From Bolinopsis microptera (lineage: Eukaryota > Ctenophora > Tentaculata > Lobata > Bolinopsidae): DNA of 64,000 nucleotides. The notes beneath the pieces are model-generated. The model was given only the letters and a program-made list of their open reading frames with translations, had not been told where the DNA came from and searched no databases. How positions within the stretch are numbered: position 1 is the first letter of the stretch; every line of letters starts with the position of its first letter. Both the position numbers and the translations under genes were made by a program. Positions 36,840-49,400 of this stretch are shown here, one piece after another. The stretch lies in contig NC_087081.1 in the NCBI RefSeq assembly GCF_026151205.1, positions 7,993,246 through 8,057,245 on the forward strand. The letters run 5' to 3'.

Positions 36840-37060
36840 ACCACCACGTGCACTCGATAAGAAGCCACGTGCGTCCCAAAATGCACGTGATTAAACACTA
36901 GCCACTTGTAACGGAAGGGCGAGAACGGAAAGATTTTCTCAACAACTGATGGCTTGGAGCGTGACAGTCAACAACACCTGTAACTCCAGCATTACCTGCC
37001 ACGTGACCACCCACGTGCATATCACGTGACGTGCACGTGCGATTACCACGTAATGATTTT
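36840..37060. promoter_or_regulatory. Cluster of seven CACGTG palindromes upstream of the NB-ARC/TPR gene
   Basis: Exact CACGTG at 36845, 36866, 36884, 37000, 37012, 37023 and 37034, 415-600 bases before ATG 37449. CACGTG is the class B E-box bound by bHLH-zip factors (Myc/Max, USF, MITF/TFEB types). The last four fall within 40 bases with ~11-base spacing, about one helical turn, so this looks like the promoter or an enhancer. A 109-codon minus-strand ORF across it (36898-37227) is probably chance. Confidence 0.6.
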
Positions 37061-37448
37061 GAAGCAATAACAAGCGGAGCAGGAGTTGCCCCAGTGATCG
37101 CAGTGAAAACAAGTCGATATTCTGTGCAGTAGTGATTGTCTATTGCGCTACATGCTATACGTTCGATTTTAGATTTTCTAATTGCTATCGGTTGTTTTTG
37201 AAAGATCCGGATCGAATTATCATTCATTTGTGATTTTCCTGTCCAGTGTTCCCAAATATACCTTATTGGCAGATATTGGTTATTATTTTAAAAACTAACA
37301 ACCGAAAGATGGCAACATTCCAAAAACCCAAGTTCTAATTGTTTTGCTAAGTTGAAGCTAGTTTATGAATTTTATTCACTAACAATTGTGATTTTTTAAG
37401 AAGCTTGTTAGAATAGTATAACAGAAACTTCAAACTTTAGATAGTAGT

Positions 37449-40400
37449 ATGCCGACGGCGTTCCGATTACCCCCACGCCCCGTGCACGCTACAGTGCCCC
37501 GAGTAAAGGCAGTTGATGGCTTGAGAAAAGAATTCACTCACCTCTCCAACATAAATTCTAATGGAGCTAGAGTTATATACGTTACTGGTACTCATCTTAA
37601 TAACGCAAGACATTTTATTGCTTTTAGATATTGCCTGTGGTTATCATCATTAAACGAGATAATACCACATCAATATTGAATTTGCAAATAATCTGCTGTC
37701 ATCACCATTGGAATTATTTCTTTGTGGGCACTGATCTTGAATACAATAAACGTCCAACGTGAAATTATTTCGCAGGACTTCCCGGCACGGGGAAGAAGTC
37801 CGTGTGTGCTCAGTATGGCGAGGAGTTCATGAAAATGGGAGGAGACAAGAAGAGAGTAGTGTCCACATGGAACTTAGAAACACCCGAATCTCTATTCAGG
37901 TGAGAGGCAGATTGAAAAATAATTATTACCAATCAGTGAAACCACCATGTTAATTTTCAGAACACATAACGTTGGTTTAACTAACGCAAGATTAATCGGC
38001 TGATGGATAACTAATTAAGATATCGAAAAAAAACTAATTGATTAACTGACTAATTAACTGATACTAATTAACGGATACTAATTAACTGACTAATTAACTG
38101 ATAACCAGGAGTCTGTGTGATTTAGCTGTGATGATGGGAGCTCCCGCCAACACTGAAACTGTGATCAGACGAAAGTGTCAGCTCATGGCAAAGCGGATCA
38201 AAACTGCCAAACGGATTTATGAGAGCAAGAAACACGGTAATATTATTTTCCCGTTAACAACTGTTTCTAAGGAATGATAATAAAGTGAGAAAAGGGGAAA
38301 TTTGTCAAATTTTGAGTGATTCTCTTACAGTATGAGAGTATGAGGGGCCGATTCAACTTGATGTTAATCTAATACTCAACTTGAATTGATACGTAACTTA
38401 AGTTGCTCTTTAAGTCTTTAAGCTGATCTGATACGGATTTCTAAACTCCCACGCATCCGGCATCTCACTTGTAAAGACTTTGACAAATCCCATGCGGTTT
38501 GCGTATAGTGGTGATTTTAGATGTGAATTTACCTGATAAAATATTACCTTGTGTTTGGAAAGGAACTAGAAATAAGCTGCTTCCTTCAGGTTACAAGATG
38601 CTGCTGATCCTGACTAACGTTGGTCAGCAAATGAAGAATCTGAGGCAGTATTGGCCACAGCACGGCGATGAACAATGGGGTGATACTCAGGTATAATATT
38701 AGAGTCACTATGAATATTTATCATAATTTACATGAATATTCATCATGATTAGTAAAATGAAAGTTGCAATTTCCGTGTTTTAAACGATTTGATTTCCTGA
38801 TAACCTGGTATCGGTTATCATGATAACGAGGAAACCTTTGTCTGTGAGGGTTCTTATTTACATGATTGAGAGATTGAGTGTCAAGATGAAATGATCCCCC
38901 ATTGTTAGCAGCATCATGTAATCAATTATCATGTAATCAATTCAGCCTCTAACCTATCAGCTTGACAAAGTAGTCCGACAAAAGGGCTCATCTGATTGAT
39001 AATCAATAAACAGGCCGGTCCTCATTAAAATTTTATTAAATAACATAGTCTAACTCTTAGACTTGATTAATAGTGGGACCTGATTTATTTCTGTCACGTG
39101 ACAGTGATTAACCAAGAGTGACCAGACAAAATACGAATAAATCACGTCCAGACCATCAATAAACTAAATCACTAAGACATGACTAAGTTATTTATCGATT
39201 AAATAATTAACACGATAAATTATACAGGTGCTGTTATGTGTAGATGATGTCGGAGAGCTGGGGCTGGCTAACGCTGAGATCAACGAACTTAGTCTGAACG
39301 GAGGTAGGTAGTTTATACATCTTAACAACATCTGAACAACGTCTTAACAACATCTGAAAAACATCTTAACAACATCTGAACAACGTCTTAACAACATCTG
39401 AAAAACATCTTAACAACATCTTAACAACATCTGAACAACATCTGAACAACATCTTAACAACATTTGAACAACATCTGAACAACGTCTGTACAACATCTGA
39501 ACAACATCTGAACAACATCTTAACAACATCTGAACAAAGTCTTAACAACGTCTGAACAACGTCTTAACAACATCTTAACAACATCTTAACAACATCTTAA
39601 CAACATCTTAACAACATCTGAACAACATCTGAACAACATCTGAACAACATCTGAACAACATCTGAACAACATCTGAACAACGTCTGAACAACATCTTAAC
39701 AACATCTTAACAACATCTTAACAACATCTTAACAACATCTGAACAAAGTCTTAACAAAGTCTGAACAACGTCTTAACAACATCTTAACAACATCTTAACA
39801 ACATCTTAACAACATCTTAACAACATCTGAACAACATCTGAACAACGTCTGAACAACATTTGAACAACATCTGAACAACGTCTGAACAACATCTTAACAA
39901 CATCTTAACAACATCTTAACAACATCTGAACAAAGTCTTAACAACGTCTGAACAACGTCTTAACAACATCTTAACAACATCTTAACAACATCTTAACAAC
40001 ATCTGAACAACATCTGAACAACATCTGAACAACATCTGAACAACATCTGAACAACATCTGAACAACGTCTGAACAACATCTTAACAACATCTTAACAACA
40101 TCTTAACAACATCTTAACAACATCTGAACAAAGTCTTAACAACGTCTGAACAACGTCTTAACAACATCTTAACAACATCTTAACAACATCTTAACAACAT
40201 CTGAACAACATCTGAACAACATCTGAACAACATCTGAACAACATCTGACGACATTTGAACAACGTCTGAACAACATCTGAACAACATCTGAACAACATCT
40301 TAACAACATCTTAACAACATCTGAACAACATCTGAACAACATCTGAACAACATCTTAACAACATTTGAACAACATCTTAACAACGTCTGAACATCATCTG

Positions 40401-43400
40401 AACAACGTCTGTGCAACATCTGAACAACATCTGAACAATATCTTAACAATATTATCTAAACAACAAATTTAAAGTTAGCCGAAAATATGGCGACCCAAAG
40501 GAACACGACTTATACCCACAAACAGTCGCCAAAGTTCAGTACTAAGTCCTGGACTGATAAGATAGCTCCACTATATGCATGAAGACAACCTACAACAGAC
40601 TGCATTGTGCATGAAGACTACCTATAACAGACCTATAACAGTCTGATTACTAGGTTACATGATGCACTAGCATCTGAATCCAATGCTATGCAATCACCTT
40701 CGCTTGAGAAGAGCCACAATTCAAGATTACGTCTAGTCTACAGTAGAGTATTGTAGTATAATAGTAGTCTGTGGTGGGGTGAACCCTTGTCAAGATTGTG
40801 TGCACACTTTATTGTCATCATATCCACTGCCATATATGTGGGAGTGCAGGATTAGATAAGCTGCTTATTCAGTGAATATTCGCTGCTTATTCACTGATTA
40901 TTCACTGATAATTCGCTGAATATTCATTGGTTATTCGTGACGGGGTGGGGAGTCAACTAGATATAATTCACGTGGCTTGGAATTTGTGCGCCACAGTTAA
41001 TACAGCTCTGGCAATGATGTCTACTTGTTGGGGCTTCAATCAAACTTTCATCCTTTCTTACTCTGACCCTCTGAGACTCTTCAGGTGAAATTCATAGCTA
41101 CATAGCTATAAGTATAGAGAGACAGAGAGACAGTACTTTATATTTAAGACTGACTCACCCAATATTTTATAGTCTGCCTCTGTGAAGACGCACAATATTT
41201 AAACCAAGCAGGCAAGCACCGTACGTAAAAGCTTAAAGTCAGGAGCTGTACTTTCTTACTTTTTGACAACATAACATAATAATGGATGTTGTTACAGTCA
41301 ATTGTCTTTAGAAGTTTAGAGTTTAAAGACCTACAACTGTCTATGCATCAAAAATGTCCAAACACTCCACAGTCTCTAGCGACTGAACGTAAAGAACGTA
41401 GTTTAAATTGTTCATTACAACAGACAATTTAGAATATCATCAGATCACGTAAATTTTCTTCTAGGTCTGATCGAGGAACAATCTTTGGACCTGCTGAGAA
41501 CACTGTCTGGTAAGAAAGATGACGATGATGGTGCCAAGTACCTTTTGAGAGAGTTGAACTATCATCCAATGAGCATTGCTCACACCGCTATATTCCTTCG
41601 GTTAGTTTAACATATCACCTCCCAATATTGAAACCTTTCCGTTCAGCTTGAATTTCACTAAAGATATTTAAGATATTTAGGATATTTATTATTTAAGCAG
41701 CGATTTCAATGACAAATATTTTAATGGTTACAAGGATTTTTTCAGAGCTTTACCCAATCTTCTAATTTTAGATCCGTTCTACAAAATCCCGACAACGCCG
41801 GGTTCGGCTGGAAAGATTGTTTGATCAGAATAGAAAAACTAAAGATGGGAACTGTAGGACATTACAACACCAAACAAAGTCTTGCCCTTACGTCCATCCT
41901 GGAAAACAATCATGCAGTTTCTGAAATGGCCATCAACAGGCTTGGAAGCGTTAACCCATTCTTAGAGTGAGTATTAACTGTGTTTTTAGGAGTATTTCCA
42001 TGTTTTATGAGGTAAAGAAAATAGATGGGAAGATATTCAAAAGTATAACATCGTATATAATTGAAACAAATTCATCATTTCAGATCCGCATTCACATTTT
42101 TGGCATTCTGCGACAAAGACGATATATTCAGTGTCCCGGTTGAAGTGATAACCAACTTTGTAATGGACGGTTTGAAGACGGATGATGATGTTGATAATAC
42201 CAAAATGGAGAACTCAGTTAGGGCCACAATCAGAAGTTGTCCTCTGTTTTTGGTTCCGAGATCTAGCATAACTGTCCAAACTAAGTCTGTCAAGAACACC
42301 TTGCCTGCAGATACAGAAGGGATCTTTCAGTCTTCTCTCCCCTCCAAAGTGGACCTTTTGCCTGAAATCGGAGATGGTAGCTTGACAGCAGCCGCCAAAA
42401 AAGTGCTATGCCCATCTACTGAGCCAGATGAATCTATAAAGGAAATTGTCAGGGAAGCAACAAGACCACTCAGTCGCCCAGCCACCCAAGAAAAGGAACC
42501 CAGCCGACCATCAACTCGCGACCCTAAGGAATTCAGTCGACCATCAACTCAAGAAGGTAAAGAACGCAGCCGCCCATCAACTCAAGAGAAGAGTCGGCCG
42601 GCTAGCAAAGAAGTAAAGGCTGAAACTCCAGTCAAAAAAGCGAGCACACCTGCAGAGAAAAAGGCAGATAGTCGTCCAGCAACCCAAGAATCTAAGGCTG
42701 CCGACAAAAATCTTCCCACTACTCCAGCATCTGAAAAGAAAGCAGACAGTCGCCCCGCTACTGAACAATCTAAAGCATCTGACAAAAAGCCAGAAAGTGC
42801 CCCTGCTGCTGAAAAGAAAGCAGACAGTCGCCCTGCTACTCAAGAAGCTAAGCCTTTTGAAGAGAAAGCAGATAGTCGTCCCGCTACTGAACAATCAAAG
42901 GCATCCGACAAAAAGCCAGAAAGTGCCCCTGCTACTGAAAAGAAAGCAGATAGTCGCCCCGCTACTGAACAATCAAAGGCATCCGACAAAAAGCCAGCAA
43001 GTGTCCCAGCTACTCCAGAAACTAAAACATCCGACAAAAAGCCAGATGAAAGTAAACCTGCAGACAAAAAGGAAGAAAGCAAGCCTGCTACAGATAAAAC
43101 TAAAGCCGATGACAAAAAGGAAGAAACTAGTCGCCCAAGTTCCCTGGAAAACATGAACCGTTTGTCAATTGGAGAAAACCTTCCTCCATCCCCAGAGGCA
43201 GACAAAAAAGTAAAGCCAGCAGAGGAGCCGATTGAGGTTAAATCTGCTCCACCTACACCTGAGCCAGAAAAGAAGAAGAAAACAGTCGTTGACACCGAGG
43301 AGGTTGTTGGTGAAGGTAAAGACGGTGCCCCAAGTGCTCAATCAGGAGAAGTGAAACCACTGAACGCTGAGCCTCCATCAGTTGAGGCTGGAGAATTCAA

Positions 43401-46400
43401 ACCTCTTATGGCCAAACCCCCTCAACCCAAATCTCTGGCAGAAAGGAAAGCTGAAGCTAAAGAAAAAGCTGAGGCTAAGGAGAAAGCTGATAAGTCACCA
43501 ACAGTGGAGGCTGGAAGCTACAAACCTCTAATGGCTGAGCCCCCTAAAGCAAAATCTCAACCTCCTCAGCCCAAAGCTCAGCCCCCTCAACCAAAACCTG
43601 CGGGAGAAAAAGTTAAGCCTCCTCAACCAAAACCTGCGGCAGAAAAAGCTAAGGCCCCTGAACCGAAACCTGCGGGAGAAAAAGTTAAGCCTCCTCAACC
43701 AAAACCTGCGGGAGAAAAAGCTAAGCCCCCTCAACCAAAATCTCTGGCAGAAAAGGCTGCTGAGAAGAAAGAAGCTGAGAAACCGGTTGCAAAACCAGCT
43801 GCAAAACAAGCTGAGCCTGCTCGACCCAAAACTCCAGCCGAGAAAGCTAAAGAGTCAGCTCAGATGTCGGGAAGTATTGAGAAACCGGGAATTGATGGCA
43901 GAAACTCTGCTGCTGATCGAGTTGTCGAGGCCAGTTTGTACGGAAACGTACTGATTTCCGGAGAAGTTCCTATCATGGTTAGTTACAGTTCACTCTTAAT
44001 TATTAGATTCTTGCGCAAGCTTTTTTGAAACATCGGTATTGTGAGCACTCGCCCAAGCCAAGTAAAAAAGCTATAATTCAATAATTACTTAACCCATTAT
44101 CAACCTTTAACGATAAGGCATAAGTTAACGAGTGTCTAAGCAACCACTGTAACAATAGAATTCAACTCCAGAAACGAGAAGGCAGCGTGGTTGTAAATGT
44201 GGAAGATACTCTCCGATCGTTCGAGGACGAGGTGGACGCCATAACCTTCAACAACAGCGTACACAATGCAATGAGGAAATTTGCAAGGAACGCCGTCTTG
44301 CGAAAAGTTAAGGTAGGAAAACTTATCTAATAAGTGCTGAAATAATGGGTGTTAGATAATCGAGTAAATTAAACAATTATGACACTTATTGCAGTATAAG
44401 CGAAAGGTAATTGCATATGTCCAGTGAAAAGTTAAGTCTTAATTCAGCCGTGTTAATTGTTCTAATTCATGATTTGCACGAAAAATGTTCAAAGAATGTC
44501 TTTGACCAATCTTAAGCACGTGTTTGGTCATTTTTAAGTGTGATCATTTTGGGAAATGAAATTAACGTTTTACGAATAATACCTCTTTTAGAGTTTTAGG
44601 GACTTATACAAATATTTGAACCCAATAGGGAATATTTAAAATTCCACAGCCAAATTTTCGCCAATAATCGAATAAAAGATTTTATTTAGATCCCTTAATT
44701 TAAATATTTCAGGGTGGACAGAGTTCCAGTTCCGCCCCCGATACTGTTGCACAACAACGAAAACTCCAACTCCAGCAATTTGTACAAGCAACCAAAGTGC
44801 TTCTTTTGACCTACGAGAAGGTATAGACCAACAAACTAACTTTATACCTTCGATAAAATATTGAATAACAATAAAGCGAATTTAAAAGTTTTTCTGAATT
44901 ATAACCATTTAAAATCTATAATTTTGATATTTGTAGGTGTACGAATCCAAGGAGCCAACTGACCTTGCCATGAAAAGAATGTTGGGACCTCAACTGCAGT
45001 ACTTTGTAAACTGTATGCTCACCAAGTTCAACTTCAAGAACAGAGTTTCCGTCCGAGCCCTCAAGTTCTACGCTGATTCTCTGTTACTGCTGGGAGAGCT
45101 CGTCAAGGCTGAGGAAGCTTTGGAAACAGCTCAGAACATTGCATTCCAGTGCTTTAATCCTACTGATTTGGATCTGTTCGACATTTTGAGGGACAGAGCT
45201 AATGTTCTGGGTAAGGCAATAACTATCATAACACAAAACAAATCACGACGATCTGGTTTCAGAAGAAAAATACCAAAACACTCAACAAGTGCTCAAGTGC
45301 TTAAGGCTGATTTGCAACCTAAAACTGACTAAAAATTGTAACAATCCATATTTCACAGCCAGACTGGGACAGAAAGAAGAAACAGCGGGAGTGCTGGAAC
45401 AGTGCCTGACCATCATTGAACAACTGGATGGTGAAGATATGCTGACCAAGGAGAGTGAGCTTCTGAACGAACTCGCTCAGGTTCACGGTAACATTGGTAA
45501 GTTTTATTTTACTTTTTTATTACAATTTACAAATTTAATTACAAAGATAACATTCTAGACGGTACAGATAGTGGCATTATATTATAGAAACTAAGGACTG
45601 TCCCGGTTCCCAGCTCAATCCACGGATATTCCTGGAAAGTAAATTAATTTACTGAGGATGGTTATTGAGAGAAATTACAACACTTATATTAATTTCTCAT
45701 TTCAGCTCTAAAATAAGTTCGCCACTTTAATATTACTTTAACATAAAGTTAACAGTGAATCTCAGACAACCATTAAGTAATTAAGTCATGAAGCAGCTGA
45801 TTTGCATATCAAAGAAGCGGTTGAACAACCGGTTTGGCCATGAATAGGGGCTCAATTGGGGCTCAAAGAACAGGGGCATGGTCACTGCACAAAGATTAGT
45901 TAACAGCAAGTTCTAGAAAGTTCTGATAATTGATATCATCCACTATAATTAATCTCAATTATTAACGACTTACGTAATACTTACGTAGTACTTACGTAGT
46001 ATTAATTTGGGTAATATGAAATTTCTGATTAACGATTTCATTCACTTTAATTAATTTATAATGTTAAGAGGTTAAGGACTTTAGTAATACGATTAATATG
46101 ATTAATATTTAATATTTAGTGATATGATTAATACGACTAACTCGACCATCTTTACAGGTAATCTCAGCTACTCAAACCAGCTTCTAGAAAGATCCCTCAG
46201 TATCCAGGAGAGTCTGTTCGGATCACAGGCTCTGGAGATCTGTGATACTCTGAGCAGACTGGCCATGCTGAGGAACAAGATGGGAGAACCAACACAAGCT
46301 CACAGCCAGCTGCAACGTGTCATGAGGATACAGGTGGGTGGTTTACCAATATCATATCTTCTTATCAAATTATCAAATTATCAAATTATCAAATTATCAA

Positions 46401-49400
46401 ATTATCAAATTATCAAATTATCAAATTATCAGTCAGCTCCATGGCACCTAACCGTTAGTTAGGAACTTACTTTCAAATCAGAACTGATCTTTGCATATTT
46501 CTCTCAGTTATGCGTTGTGACCATCAAATTATGCTAGTCGTAACTAATTGCATCCAAGATACCATACATACCATTCAATTTCATAACATTTCATGATTGA
46601 TATGCGGTCATATGATCTGGTAACCGATCAATAGATTGAAGCTGTCATATTTCATATAGTGTACAACTGTTCACGAACACCTGTTCGCGAACAGGGGTCG
46701 GGCTATCTGGATACTGCCAGAACTTATTAGAACGTAGAGCACTATCCCTGGTAAGAGCAAACCTCAGTTCTAAACTCTATCCTCCCCCACAGGAGCGACA
46801 CGACGTACCCCGTCACGAGTTCAGCGGTACCCTGTGCAATATGGCTGCAGTAAACGCAGCTCTGGGCGAGCACGAGAAGTCTAAAGTGTTGTACCAGAGT
46901 GTCCTGGCTACCCAGGAGAAACAGTATGGACAGTGGTACCCGGAGATTGCCACAACTCTCTCAAACCTTGCTATGGTGAGAGCCATATTATAAGCGGTAA
47001 AACTTGTCATGGCAATCCAATATTATCGTTATGACTAAGCTATTAGATAGAAAAAAACCCTTATCTTAAGTAAATTAGGTAATAAAAATTACAATTTCAG
47101 GTTCGAATGGCTCTAGGAGAATACGAAGAGGCAAAAGATTGTCTTGAGAGGACACACAAAATCAGATCCAGGATATACGGTGAGCTAACCTTAATATAGA
47201 ATGATTTGTCAACCACTCAATATCTAAGGGACCATAAATTGTCACCTAATATTCATTATTCAGATAAGATAAAACGATTTCTTTAGCTGAAAGATTTCAA
47301 TCTCGTTGTTGCCGTTGTATCTAGTCAAAAGCTAATAATACGATTAAAGGCATAAACCACGTAGCATTATTTAGAATAGTTGATATTTATCAATCATTCA
47401 CTGATATTCAATTAAAATGAAAATAAATACCACAGATGAAAAGAAACAAAACAATATCTACATCATAGTAACAATTTGACGATTTATGTTTCAATAATCA
47501 TTCAATTACTCACAAATTATTCTACAATTCAACTTTTATGCCCGATAAAAGCCATAAGAATTACTAAATGATCGCAGAAAATTAATCAACTATGTACAAA
47601 ATTTATCGAAGCTGTAGCTGATCCTCCATAAAGAATATAGATCTCTTACATCACATCTACTTCATTGTCCTCCGGCATGGGTATTACCTCTCCTCGTTTC
47701 ACTGAAACAGAGAATAAGATATTCAGATCACTATATACGGAAGTGCGAACACCTTTGGAAAAATACTTGACAAGATATTTGGCAAGAAATCGGACCTCCC
47801 ACCCAGCGAGACAATTTTAATGACTGAGCACTTCGCCTCGGTAATCATTCACTATTTCACTAATCACTTCCCCAACCAAAACACCACTACAAAATTACTC
47901 ACTTCCTGTAGCGACTTATTATCCAGGTTATTGGTTAAAAATACAGCCAGCCAACAGAAGAAACCAGTTGTTGAGATGACTAGACCGTCAAATTATTATA
48001 GTTTTGTCGCCTTTTTGTAGAGTTGTAGTGATCAGGCAACCAGAAAGTTAATAGGAAAATAGGAAAATTCACAGAAACTCCTGGTTACCCAGCATTCTTA
48101 CCGCTCGATATTGCTTTATTGCCTATTGGTTACCCTGGTTACCATTTCCTAAACTCGACCTCGGTTGTAATATTACTTCCACAAGCTAACGCAAAACCAG
48201 TTACTGAGATAGCTTAATCGAAAAACTATCATTTTGTTGGAATAGGGGATAATCCAGGAATTTTATAGCGGGAAATATTAGGAAGTGAACCAGATTTAAT
48301 CTTGACAAAAACGTTATATCTATCAAATTGAACTGCTATTAAATTAAAGTGGTGGAGGATTTGGTGAATTATTTATAAAAGTCTTAATCTGTAATGAGCT
48401 TTTGGTGAATAAAACTTCAATCATCCATGTAGAAAGTTTCCCGTGAGAATTAAGTTTCATTTTAAACTTTAATCTGACTTAGTTATCTATGATCTGGGCA
48501 AGTTCTCACCTATTTGACCGATCTCTCGCTCATTGGCACAATGTCTCACCTATTTGAACGATCTCTCCATCAATAGCGTGGTCCTCGATATCCTCCACAA
48601 CAGTGGGTGCCTCTGGGTGCTCAATACTTTCAATAACCTCTGGTGTCAGGGGTTCCCCTTCAGTCGCTTCGTCTGTAAACATGGGGATTAAGTGCATTTT
48701 CGTGCTGGCGATGGGTTGGAATCAATAAACTTAGAAGTTAAAATTGCTGAAACATCAGAAAAATGGCTTAACTCAATTGACCATTTCTGACTTTTTTAAA
48801 AAGTAGAAAACATACTCTCATCAGTTTCATAAGGAATGTCATCGGCATCAATATCTGCGCCGGATTCAGCTGTAACTGTCATTTCGTATGGTGAAGATGC
48901 TACCCCTGCAGTACCTGCAAGATCATCTACTGTTATAAACAAATAAACTTGCCCTTTAACGTATCTTCACTTTTAATGGAAGTCAATTCGAAGTGAAACA
49001 GGAAAATTTAAAAAGGCCAACCTAGTTTTCTAAATGAGTGTAAAAAGAGTGCCTGATACTAAGTGTAAAAAGAGTACCTGAAACTGCAACAACAGCGAAG
49101 GATAACGCCAGGAGGGTTAAAAGAACTTTCATCGCTCGGGGACAATCTGACCACGTTCTTTTCTGGCTATAAATAATATCACACATAAATCTAGGTTGAA
49201 ACAAACATGGGTCTCATAAAATCAAAAATATCAAATAAGGTTAAAGTAATTTCATCAGATTAACGTGCGAAGAAAAATGGTAAACTGGTAAATAAATATA
49301 AAATTGGCCGAACTTAAATTAAATTTAAACTTAATTCTGTGTGTTTATACTAATCCTGAATTTTGATGTCGGAATGGCTTATTCAAGTATGGAAAACTAA

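Noticed and set aside
36898..37227. 109-codon minus-strand ORF before the NB-ARC/TPR gene
   Set aside because: No domain, signal or partner exon; it crosses the CACGTG cluster and is probably a chance ORF.
39366..39548. Minus-strand ORF of CSDVVKMLFRC repeats
   Set aside because: Translation of the 12-bp minisatellite.
42577..43809. Several minus-strand ORFs and a second plus-strand ORF opposite the long linker exon
   Set aside because: Shadows of the repetitive lysine/proline-rich exon. The plus frame 42061-44028 joins its neighbours in phase and the others do not.
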